A model generated the notes under the pieces. It was given only the letters and a program-made list of their open reading frames with translations. It was not told the DNA's origin and ran no database searches. DNA of 64,000 nucleotides, from positions 1 to 64,000 of the forward strand of contig DDIU01000011.1 of the NCBI GenBank assembly GCA_002338655.1, read 5' to 3'. Positions 24,857-33,700 of the stretch are shown one piece after another. Position 1 is the first letter of the stretch, and every line of letters starts with the position of its first letter. Origin of the DNA: Flammeovirgaceae bacterium UBA1842 (GTDB lineage: Bacteria; Bacteroidota; Bacteroidia; Cytophagales; Cyclobacteriaceae). Position numbers and translations under genes: made by a program.

Positions 24857-26257
24857 ATGGATGTACGGTTAAAATTTCTTGGTGGAGCCAAAACTGTAAC
24901 TGGCTCTAAATATCTCTTGGAGATAGATGAATTCAACTTAATGATCGATTGTGGTTTATTTCAAGGTCTTAAAGAATTAAGGTTAAGAAACTGGGATGAA
25001 TTTCCAGTAGATCCGAAAAGTATCAACGCCATCGTATTAACACATGCCCACATTGATCATTCAGGTTATCTTCCCCGCCTCGTAAAGCAAGGTTTTTCGG
25101 GGCCTATATATTGTACATTGGCAACTGCCTCATTATTGGACATAATGCTTAAGGACGCTGCAAAACTACAGGAAGAAGAAGCGGCTTTTGCTAGAAAAAA
25201 AGGCTATTCAAAACATGAATCACCACAGCCACTTTTTGATTCAAAGGATGCTGAATCAGCGCTCAATATGCTTAAGCCAATATCCTATTTAGATAAGTTT
25301 TTGATAAATGAGGGTATCCATGCCGAATTTTTTGATGCCGGACATATATTGGGATCAGCAATAATTGAGCTTACGCTTGAAGGAAGTACACAAACCAAAA
25401 AAATAGTTTTCTCGGGAGATTTAGGCAGATATGATCAACCTTTGTTGAGGGATCCACATTCAATTGACAATGCTGACATACTTTTTATTGAATCAACCTA
25501 TGGTGATAGAAATAATGAGGAAGCAGATACAAATAAAGAGCTGGCTAAGGCTGTAAACGAAACTTTTGAGAACAATGGGTGCCTCTTAATACCCTCTTTT
25601 GCAGTAGGCAGAACTCAATTATTGCTTTATCACTTTAACTATTTATTTGAGAATAATCTAATAGCCCCGTGCCCGATATATATAGACAGTCCGATGGCGA
25701 TAAGTGCCACTTACATCCATAAAAAACATAGAGAAGACCATAAGCTTAGTATTGGTAAACATGAAAATGTGTCCATTTTTGACAATAAACATTTTCAATA
25801 TTATCAATCACAAGAGTCATCCATGAATCTCAATAACGTTACCAATGGGGCTATCATTATTTCTGCCAGTGGTATGTGTACAGGAGGCAGGATAATGCAT
25901 CATCTTTATCATCGGTTGCCCCGGACTAACGACACCTTGTTGTTTGTGGGTTATCAGGCCATTGGCACCCGGGGGAGAAAATTAGTAGATGGCGATAAAA
26001 CATCAAGAATATTTGGTATCGATGTGCCCGTTAAATGTCAGGTAAAACAAATTGGCGGACTATCCGCACATGCCGACCAAAGTGAATTGATGCGGTGGGC
26101 CAGTAATTTCAAGTCTTCACCGAAGATGACTTTTATAGTGCATGGTGAAATAGAAAGTGCGACTGTCTTAGAGAAAAAAATAACCAATGAGCTAAAATGG
26201 TCGAACGTAATCATTCCCGAGTATTTGGAAAGTTTCGAGCTTTTTCAATCCATTTGA
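24857..26257 (+). CDS. MBL-fold beta-CASP RNA nuclease-type hydrolase
   Basis: This 466-residue cytoplasmic protein has a metallo-beta-lactamase core with THAHIDHSG (HxHxDH metal motif), an Asp in FSGDLGR, the beta-CASP insertion (SFAVGRTQLLL, GMCTGGR) and the RMMBL end GGLSAHAD ... FIVHGE. Family members (YSH1/CPSF73-like, RNase J relatives) cut or trim RNA using two zinc ions. In several bacteria such genes belong to oxygen-limitation regulons beside Usp genes, which fits the FNR-like site 58 bp upstream. The RNA targets are unknown. Confidence 0.93.
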   Translation: MDVRLKFLGGAKTVTGSKYLLEIDEFNLMIDCGLFQGLKELRLRNWDEFPVDPKSINAIVLTHAHIDHSGYLPRLVKQGFSGPIYCTLATASLLDIMLKDAAKLQEEEAAFARKKGYSKHESPQPLFDSKDAESALNMLKPISYLDKFLINEGIHAEFFDAGHILGSAIIELTLEGSTQTKKIVFSGDLGRYDQPLLRDPHSIDNADILFIESTYGDRNNEEADTNKELAKAVNETFENNGCLLIPSFAVGRTQLLLYHFNYLFENNLIAPCPIYIDSPMAISATYIHKKHREDHKLSIGKHENVSIFDNKHFQYYQSQESSMNLNNVTNGAIIISASGMCTGGRIMHHLYHRLPRTNDTLLFVGYQAIGTRGRKLVDGDKTSRIFGIDVPVKCQVKQIGGLSAHADQSELMRWASNFKSSPKMTFIVHGEIESATVLEKKITNELKWSNVIIPEYLESFELFQSI

Positions 26258-26284
26258 TTACGTTCAAAGTTCATTTTAACATAC

Positions 26285-26296
26285 TGACTGTCATCA
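26285..26296. promoter_or_regulatory. FNR-like site upstream of the first yceI gene
   Basis: TGAC-TGTC-ATCA lies 73 bp before the ATG. A second near match, TGAC-TGTG-ATAG (26301-26312), follows at once. A -7-like TTTCTTTG ends at 26349. Confidence 0.6.
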
Positions 26297-26369
26297 GTTT
26301 TGACTGTGATAGTCCTCATTTGAACCAAAATATCATTTTCATTTCTTTGAGGCGCATTAAAGGTCATCC

Positions 26370-26945
26370 ATGAAATTCTTCTACATCATAATATTCTTGA
26401 TTTGCACCCAAACATCGATTGCCCAATCAATCAGTCAAATCGTATTAGATCGTGAGAGTTCGTTCCAGATCACCGGCACATCCAATATCAATCAATTTAA
26501 ATGTAAAATAAAGCAAGGTTTTCATGAAGGAAAAATGGCCATTTGGTCAAGAATAGAAGGCGATAAGATTAGCTTTAAAAACACCAGTGTTACCATAAAT
26601 GTAAACCAGATTGAATGTGCTAACAATCACATAACAAGTGACCTAAGAGAGGCCCTCAAAGAAGAGGAATACCCTACCATCAGTCTTGAGCTACTTAGCA
26701 TATCTGGTCATTATACTTTAGAAAAGGATGTAGCCAAAACGCTAATCACTATGGCTGGAAAATCCAAAATTTACAATCTGGATTACGATGTCAAATTTCT
26801 AAATGATAAGTCATTGCAAATAAGATTAAAAGCAAACATACAATTACAGGATTTTGACATCACCCCCCCTACCGCATTGATGGGACTAATAAAGGTCAAT
26901 GATACCATCACCATCGACCTTAATTTTGTTATTACCTTAATTTAA
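26370..26945 (+). CDS. YceI-like periplasmic protein
   Basis: This 191-residue protein has a signal peptide (residues 1-18, TSIAQ) and a YceI-like lipocalin fold: a strand-rich domain with FQITGTSNINQF near the start and DFDITPPTALMGLIKV near the end. YceI proteins bind isoprenoid lipids such as polyprenols or quinones in the periplasm. A second, better-conserved YceI lies at 28705-29259. Both have an FNR-like site upstream, which suggests a role in low-oxygen respiration, perhaps quinone handling; this is inference. Confidence 0.82.
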   Translation: MKFFYIIIFLICTQTSIAQSISQIVLDRESSFQITGTSNINQFKCKIKQGFHEGKMAIWSRIEGDKISFKNTSVTINVNQIECANNHITSDLREALKEEEYPTISLELLSISGHYTLEKDVAKTLITMAGKSKIYNLDYDVKFLNDKSLQIRLKANIQLQDFDITPPTALMGLIKVNDTITIDLNFVITLI

Positions 26946-27369
26946 CCTGCAATCTAAGCCGGTTTATCATATTCTATTTTAGTAGCTAATTGATTCTATA
27001 TCCTAACGGGTTACCATCACCGTCTCTTAATAAATCCGACAAAGTACTTATTAATACGTTATTAGATAGGCACAAATCAATCCTTCACAAAAATCATCGT
27101 GTGGAAGTCATTCCGCAGGCCTGCCTTGCCGGCAGGAATCTTTTACCAAAATAAAGGCTGAATTTTGAAGGTTGAAAAGATTTCTTCGCTACGCTGCGAA
27201 ATGAAGTTCTGATTAAGGGTTGGCACTCTAAACCGCACCTCAACCTGCAACGTGAAAAATGGTTAGTGAAAACCGCCATATGGGATATCAACTCTATGCA
27301 AATCAATGGTTTGAAAAATAGTCACCGCAGGCACGGCACCTACCCACTTTGTGGTGAAATTTAAACGTA
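26946..27369. other. Non-coding stretch with a short palindrome
   Basis: I see no gene. A CCTGCC/GGCAGG hairpin lies at about 27119-27136. Downstream of it a piece of sequence in the plus strand reads like a decayed open frame (GWHSKPHLNLQREKW) without a start or recognisable family. It may be a remnant, but evidence is weak. Confidence 0.4.
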
Positions 27370-27404
27370 AAAAAGACTGCCACATTGATTGTGGCAGTCT
27401 TTTG
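27370..27404 (-). terminator. Terminator of the yceI-porin operon
   Basis: On the minus strand the stem AGACTGCCACA/TGTGGCAGTCT is followed by a run of six T residues, 22 bp after the porin stop. On the plus strand it is also followed by four T, so it may work both ways. Confidence 0.85.
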
Positions 27405-27425
27405 ATCTACTTTTTATGCTAACTA

Positions 27426-28685
27426 CTAGAAACTGATAACCGCTTCTATATTAACCCCTTCAAATTTTCCACCTTGAAATGCGGTGCCTATGTAACCATC
27501 ACCGTCATATTTTTGGGTCACGTACTCTAATTTTGTCATTATATTCTTGGTAAGGAACCAACCCCCACCGATGTTTAACCTGTCAATTTTCATTTCTGGT
27601 AAACCTTCTGCCCTTTCACCAGCTACTGTGTTGTACCTTCCACCAACATAAAGCTGATCGCTTCCGCCAAATCGGTAGAGTACTTCAGCAGCCATTTGAG
27701 TGAATGACCCGTCATTACCTGTGGCACTACCACTCGCCACCTCGTACACTCCAAAGAATTCCAGTCCTTTAAATTTCACAAATGGGTTGACTTGAATGGC
27801 AGTCAATTCTGTAAATCTCGCATTATGACGTCCGCTAAAGTCGTTAGGTGATTCATCAATTACGTCCATTACATTGTAGTATCTGCCACCAGCCCGGTCA
27901 CCGCCATATAGCCAAGTACCCGTTGTTGTTCCCTTGTTGATGTACCAAGATCCTGTAAGTCTTACCCGTAAGTCTTCACTAAGTTCTTGGTCGTAACCTA
28001 ATTTGCCGAAGAAAGACATCTTATTATCACTATTGTCATTGATTACCACGTTCTGGTTTAGTTTACCATTGGTAACACCAACCACACCTAGCCAGCCATT
28101 ACTTTGCAATGTCAGTTCACCAAAAGCCTCTGTTGAGAATGCATCCATAATATAGTTACCTACAAATGGGTTGTAAATCGCTCTGGCATTATCAGTTCTT
28201 CTGAAATGTGTATCTCCATAATTGAATTCGTCAAGACCAACTCTAATGGTGGCTATCTTCATAAACCCTTCAAGGAAACCTGGTTTGATAAAGTCAAGTT
28301 TGTCCATTTGAATATGGCCGCCCTTCACCCAAGACTCTTCATGGTGTCTTGCTGACAAATAAGTTCTTAGATGCATTCTTAAACCATCGGCTAATTGTAC
28401 ATCTATATTTAAATTAGCAGTTGGTAAATTGAGGTTCTTACCCAATTCCACGAGGTTATTCAAGTCATTTCCCTGTGTAATTGCTTGAAATTGCATGGCG
28501 AAATCCCCACCTATTCGCACTTTTACCCCATCAAATTCAACGGAATTCTTTTGAGGCTCAAATACATTTAGCCCATCCTGACCAATTGGTCGTTCATTTT
28601 GCAGTGCTCTATTTCCCTGGGCAAATCCCACATAGGTGATTGCAAGAAAAATTGCTGTTAAAATTAATTTGATTGAAGTTTTCAT
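27426..28685 (-). CDS. Outer-membrane beta-barrel porin-like protein
   Basis: This 419-residue protein has a signal peptide (residues 1-22, GFAQ) and alternating amphipathic strands ending in a C-terminal aromatic residue (EAVISF), typical of outer-membrane barrels. The family resembles phosphate-selective porin O/P-like proteins, but I cannot assign a substrate. It lies 19 bp after the yceI-like gene on the same strand and shares its FNR-like promoter and a terminator. It may therefore open a route for small solutes under oxygen limitation. Confidence 0.8.
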   Translation of the reverse strand: MKTSIKLILTAIFLAITYVGFAQGNRALQNERPIGQDGLNVFEPQKNSVEFDGVKVRIGGDFAMQFQAITQGNDLNNLVELGKNLNLPTANLNIDVQLADGLRMHLRTYLSARHHEESWVKGGHIQMDKLDFIKPGFLEGFMKIATIRVGLDEFNYGDTHFRRTDNARAIYNPFVGNYIMDAFSTEAFGELTLQSNGWLGVVGVTNGKLNQNVVINDNSDNKMSFFGKLGYDQELSEDLRVRLTGSWYINKGTTTGTWLYGGDRAGGRYYNVMDVIDESPNDFSGRHNARFTELTAIQVNPFVKFKGLEFFGVYEVASGSATGNDGSFTQMAAEVLYRFGGSDQLYVGGRYNTVAGERAEGLPEMKIDRLNIGGGWFLTKNIMTKLEYVTQKYDGDGYIGTAFQGGKFEGVNIEAVISF

Positions 28686-28704
28686 TTTTTTAGAGTTTTA
28701 GTTT

Positions 28705-29259
28705 CTAGTTGTATTGAATATTAAATTCTATGGTGATCTCGTCACCTGTTTTAATCGTACCCATTATGGCCGTGGGTGGATCTATTTTGAAGTCGGTCAT
28801 TTTTAAAGGGATTTTCCCTGTGAAATTTGTTTTACCGCCAGTTGTTTTAGCTTTCACTATCATCTGGATGGTTTGCGAGACACCTGCAATAGTGAGTACC
28901 CCACTTGTTTTAATTTCATCTGAGGCAGCAATATTGTGTGCTTCCTTTAGCACGTATCTTATTTGTGGAAACTGCTTGTTTTTTAGTGCCTCATAAGTGT
29001 TTTTATCCATCGAGCTCTTACCACTTTTAAGGCTTTCCACTTTTATAATTAAATCGAGTTGAGTGATTTTCACCTGATTGTTTTCCATAGAATAATTAGC
29101 CGTACTGGCTATATCCCCCGCAACGATTTCCCAATCGTGAATGGTAGAAGTACCCAACACAACTAACTTGGAATTGGCATTGTCCAACTTATGATTTTGA
29201 GCATTTACCAGTGTAAATCCAGCAAAAATTAGCAGTAATATTGTGGCTATATTTCTCAT
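28705..29259 (-). CDS. YceI-like periplasmic lipid-binding protein
   Basis: This 184-residue protein has a signal peptide (1-20, LVNAQ) followed by a typical YceI domain: STIHDWEIVAG near the start, TSGVLTIAGVSQTI in the middle and KMTDFKIDPPTAIMGTIKTGDEITI near the end. Expected binding is to a polyisoprenoid or similar lipid. Translation starts at an ATG behind a strong Shine-Dalgarno sequence (AAGGAGGA, 29266-29273), rare in this phylum and a sign of high expression. An FNR-like palindrome TGACCACGGTCA lies 53 bp upstream. The first gene of an operon with the porin. Confidence 0.9.
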   Translation of the reverse strand: MRNIATILLLIFAGFTLVNAQNHKLDNANSKLVVLGTSTIHDWEIVAGDIASTANYSMENNQVKITQLDLIIKVESLKSGKSSMDKNTYEALKNKQFPQIRYVLKEAHNIAASDEIKTSGVLTIAGVSQTIQMIVKAKTTGGKTNFTGKIPLKMTDFKIDPPTAIMGTIKTGDEITIEFNIQYN

Positions 29260-29312
29260 GATTTCCTCCTTTTTTATGTTACAATATTAGTCCCCAACCC
29301 ATGGTCTATGAA

Positions 29313-29324
29313 TGACCACGGTCA
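29313..29324. promoter_or_regulatory. FNR-like site upstream of yceI-porin
   Basis: TGAC-CACG-GTCA is symmetric in both half-sites. With the -7-like TAATATTG at 29282-29289 the centre would lie near -41, as for class II activation. Confidence 0.7.
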
Positions 29325-29381
29325 CATATAAATATGATTTTTGATAGGCTTTTGACATTGTTTTTGGCTCTTTTTTGAGCA

Positions 29382-29418
29382 TAAAAAAAGCCTTACCAAT
29401 TTTTATTGGTAAAGCCTT
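29382..29418 (-). terminator. Terminator of the RND efflux operon
   Basis: Read on the minus strand, TTACCAAT and ATTGGTAA enclose a short loop, with AAGGCTTT before and AGGCTTTTTTT after. It lies about 160 bp past the adaptor gene stop. Confidence 0.75.
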
Positions 29419-29579
29419 ATATTGCTGAAGTATTTAAAAACCTAATCGTTACTAATAATCACTTTCATAGCCTTTTCTTTGGATGCGTTTTCGTGGTATT
29501 TTGAACCAACAAATGACCGGCACAATACAATTCCTCACAAATACAAAGTGATTTTTAAAAACCAGTTAATCAATTTTGA

Positions 29580-30755
29580 TTATTCTGTTATTAAGTTAAA
29601 AGCTCCTTTTGTTAGAAATTGTACACTATCATTAAAATCCTGCGAATTTAATATTTCAACGAAACCGTCATTGATTTCACCCGCATTAATCACCTTCCTT
29701 ACCAGTTTATACCCATTATTTGAAGTGCTATGAAGAGCTAACACGTAGTATTTACCTTCCAATTCAACCAAGGCATCTTCCGGCAATGAGGCTTTTGACA
29801 CAGAAGCTGAATATATTTCCGCTTCTACATACATACCAGGGTTGAACATAGACGATTGTTTCTCATCCACCAGATGACCATGGATACCGATCATGCGACT
29901 TTCAGGGTCAACTTCCTTACTGATAAGGTATACCAATGCTTTATATTCCTTATCATTGTTTTCCTGTATTCTGAATCGGATAGGTTGACCTTTGCTCACT
30001 TTCGACAGGTCTTTCTCAAAAATATTCAACTCAAGGTGTAAATGATCTGTATCAACAATGGTAATGGCTGACTGTGAAGGATTTAAGAAAGCCCCCCTGG
30101 CTATGCCAACCTGTGTTACATAGCCATTTATTGGTGATGTTATATTAATGGTTGTACGAATATTTTCTAATGTGAGCAAATCCGGATTTATGTTCATTAA
30201 GGTTAGTTTCTTTCTTAGTGATGCCACTTTAACCCGTATTACCGTATAGTCAGATTCCGCTTTTAGAAAATTCTTCTGCGATGAAATATTGTCCTGGGCT
30301 AGATTCTTCTGTCTTTCATAATCTGATTTTAGGTATGACAGTTGGCCCTTGGCCTCTAAAAAATCTTGTTGTGTCTGCACAAAATCAGGGTTTTCCAAAG
30401 TAAATAGATGTTGCCCTTTTTTTACCCGCTCACCTGGTAGTAGTCGTATCACTTTCACAGTACCACCAAAATATGAACCAACGGAAGCTCTATTTTCTGG
30501 TGGGACATCAATCAGACCGTTAGCTTTAACTACTTTGTGAAAAATTTTCATTTCCATTTTCCCCAATTGCATTTCCGAAGACTCAAATTGAGTTTTGCTC
30601 AGTTCGTAAAATCGTTCCTCTGGAGTATGGTTAATTGCTTGATCAGCTAATTGCACTTCGGTATTAGATGAACAAGATGCCAAAACAAGTATTACAGCCG
30701 CAATCAAATAGCCTGCAACACACCGTCTCATTATATCATTGCTATATTTTTCCAT
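29580..30755 (-). CDS. RND periplasmic adaptor (CusB/CzcB-type membrane fusion protein)
   Basis: This 391-residue lipoprotein has a lipobox LVLASC at about residues 23-28, then the adaptor fold: a beta-barrel/lipoyl half (VKVIRLLPGERVKKGQHLF), an alpha-helical hairpin (QTQQDFLEAKGQLSYL ... YTVIRVKVASLRKKL), the second lipoyl half (NITSPINGYVTQVGI) and a membrane-proximal domain. Such proteins bridge the inner-membrane pump to the outer-membrane channel and can deliver metal to the pump. It begins 2 bp after the pump gene. A start at the ATG of MRRCVAG (30731) would give a cleaner signal peptide than 30755. No Met-rich CusB N-terminus is visible. Confidence 0.9.
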   Translation of the reverse strand: MEKYSNDIMRRCVAGYLIAAVILVLASCSSNTEVQLADQAINHTPEERFYELSKTQFESSEMQLGKMEMKIFHKVVKANGLIDVPPENRASVGSYFGGTVKVIRLLPGERVKKGQHLFTLENPDFVQTQQDFLEAKGQLSYLKSDYERQKNLAQDNISSQKNFLKAESDYTVIRVKVASLRKKLTLMNINPDLLTLENIRTTINITSPINGYVTQVGIARGAFLNPSQSAITIVDTDHLHLELNIFEKDLSKVSKGQPIRFRIQENNDKEYKALVYLISKEVDPESRMIGIHGHLVDEKQSSMFNPGMYVEAEIYSASVSKASLPEDALVELEGKYYVLALHSTSNNGYKLVRKVINAGEINDGFVEILNSQDFNDSVQFLTKGAFNLITE

Positions 30756-30757
30756 TT

Positions 30758-33700
30758 TTAATTCATTAAATAGTTCGCTTCCAATACAGTCATGTTATAC
30801 TGAAAAAGGGATTTGAGATAATTGGCTTCAATCGTCTTTGTATTTTCCAACAGTTGGGTGTATTGGAGAAAGTTTATTTCTCCGTTCTGAAAAGCTTTGT
30901 TGGCATGATATAAAGTCTCAATCGACAGTTTTTTACCAGTTGATTCATAGTAAGTAAGCCCTTCCTCAAATTGTCTTAAATCTGATAGTAATGTCTCATA
31001 CCTCGACATCAACTGTAACTTGTAATTGTAGCTTTCAGACATGAGGATATCTGTCCCTGTTTTTGCCGCTGCTATTTTCGATTTTTGACTTCCAAACCAC
31101 AATGGAATAGCAACACCCACTTGAAAACCAGAATAAGATTGAGAGCCTGAGCCCATATTTGTACCCTTAAACACAGAAGCATTTATATCAGGTAGCATCT
31201 TATGTTTTTCCAATACCAATAGTTGATTAGATAGTTTCATTGCGTTGGTATAATAGCTAAGTGTTGGGTGGGATACTGTATCAAGTTGCTGGAGGGTAAT
31301 TCTGTTCAATTGATCATCACTCACTGTAAAGCTTGTGTCAGACTGTAGCCACTGGTTTAATTTGATGTAGTTCTTTCGAATACTTTCACCAATTTGGCTG
31401 AGTTGAATAGAAATCTCTTTTTTCTTGGTTTCAGCCGTTAACTTTTCCAAATAGTTAGACTCACCCTGTTCAAATCTTCTATTTGCAGCATATTCAAAGG
31501 ATGTGTATAGACTATCAAGATAGTCGTAATTCTTACGCATTTGCTGCCAATACACAATTTCATAATAGGCCTTTTGGACTTCTTTAGTAACCATGCGTTT
31601 ATCCATCATGTACTGGTCTTTGGTTAATTGCAGTTTGCCCTGCATTACATTTCGCTGAGCACCATAAATCGTAGGGAATTGAAAGGTTTGATGAATTCCC
31701 CATACATTTAGCGGAAGGTTGTTAGGAGCAATATTGTTTTGGTCTTTATTGTAATAAACTTCAGTTTTGTTGATATCTATCGCACTCCCAATAAGTTGTT
31801 CACTCTGGTCAATTCTTAGGGCTGATGCCTTTAATCCAAGATTATTTTGCAAAGCAATTTCCACTGCCTGATCTACATTGATTTTATGACCCTGACTTTG
31901 ACCTAAAACAGGGAACCCAAGTAGTAGAACTAAAATAATCACTACAGCAGGTATTTTAACTTTTGGGAAGTTTCCTTGCCTATCAAAAAGTGCGTAGAGT
32001 ACAGGCAATACAATGAGTGTAAGTGCAGTTGCAGAGATGAGTCCACCCACAACAACGGTAGCCAAAGGTCTCTGAACTTCGGCTCCTGCGGAAGTGGAGA
32101 TGGCCATAGGTAAGAAACCCAATGCAGCTGCTGAGGCAGTGAGTAAGACAGGCCGTAACCTGTTCTTTGTACCCATGAGTATCCGTTTATTGATGTCTGT
32201 GATGCCATGTGCCTTTAGCTCTTTAAACTCTTCAATCAACACAATACCATTCAATACTGCTATACCAAAGAGTGCAATAAATCCAACCCCAGCGGAAATA
32301 CTAAATGGAAGGTCGCGTAGGTAAAGAAGCAATACACCTCCCACTGCTGACATAGGGATGGCACTATAGATAATCAGAGCTTCCTTTACGGAATTGAAAG
32401 CGAAATAGAGTAAGATAAAAATCAATAGTAGGGCAACCGGAACGGCAATCATTAATCGCTCTTTCGCGGTTCTTAGATTTTCGAATTGACCACCATATTC
32501 TATGGTGTATCCAGTTGGTAATTTGATTTCTTGATTGATGATTTGCTGAACATCTTTCACTACTGATTCCAAATCTCTACCTCTTACATTGACCCCAACT
32601 ACAATCCTTCTTTTGGTATTGTCTCTGGAAATTTTCGCAGGTCCTTTTGTGTAAGAAATAGTAGCAAACTCACTCAATGGTAGCTGATTACCATTTGGAA
32701 GTTGGATAGTGGCAGTTTCTATATCTCGAATATCCTGACGATGGGCGTTGTCAAATCGCACAACTAAATCAAATTGCTTTTCACCTTCAAAGACCGTCCC
32801 AGCTGTCTTGCCTGCAAACCCCATAGTGATAATATCGTTTAGGGCTTCCACGTTCAATCCGTATTTAGCAATCTTGCGCCTATCATACTTTACTGACATC
32901 TGGGGCAGTCCAACCACCTTTTCTACTATTAAATCAGCAGCGCCATTTACCCCTTTTATCGCCTTCTCTACTTCCACTGCTTTTTTGTATAGAATGTCCA
33001 AATCTTCCCCAAAAATTTTAATGGCTAAGTCAGCACGGACTCCAGTAATCAGTTCATTGAAACGCATCTCGATTGGCTGGGTAAATTCAAAGTCAACTCC
33101 GGGCATTTCAGCCAATGCCTCTTTGAATTTATCGGCCAATTCATCCTTACTTTTTGCTGAAACCCACTCTCTTTTCGGTCTGAGTTTGATAATAACATCA
33201 CTTTCTTCCATTGACATTGGATCTGTTGGTACTTCCGCTGCTCCAATTCTGCTTACCACCTGCTCTACTTCAGGGAATTTTTTAAGTATGTTCTCAATTC
33301 TTGTGGTGGCAATTACAGTATTACTCAATGAAGTACCCGTTTTTAATACAGGCTGTATCACGAAATCACCCTCATCAAGTGTAGGAACAAATTCGCCCCC
33401 CATTCTTGTAAATAGAAATCCCACGGACACCAAAAGCATAAATACCATACCCAGAACTAGCTTTTTACTACGTAAAGCCCAGGCAATGGTCGGTTCGTAT
33501 TTAACTTCCAAGATACGCATGAGCCTTGAAGAAATGGTTTTCTTGTTTGGATCGGTAGGTTTGATGAATAATGATGCCATAACAGGCACATAAGTAAAAC
33601 ATAGAATCATGGCACCGATTAAGGCAAAGCAGAATACCAATGCCATAGGTCTAAACATCTTTCCTTCTACACCCACCAATGATAGTATTGGGATAAAGAC

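Larger units (their letters stand above)
29260..29579. promoter_or_regulatory. Intergenic region: yceI promoter and efflux-operon terminator
   Basis: The left side holds the Shine-Dalgarno, a -7-like TAATATTG (29282-29289) and the FNR-like site of the yceI gene. The middle holds the terminator of the efflux operon. No gene is visible at 29420-29579. Confidence 0.6.

Noticed and set aside
27094..27306. Small gene on either strand in the gap before the porin
   Set aside because: The open frames have no start with support and no homology I recognise, and contain a palindrome.
32748..33593. A long open frame (281 codons) on the plus strand opposite the RND pump gene
   Set aside because: It lies fully antisense to a well-supported pump gene, has a Ser/Thr/Ile-rich composition typical of a reverse-frame shadow, and has no domain.
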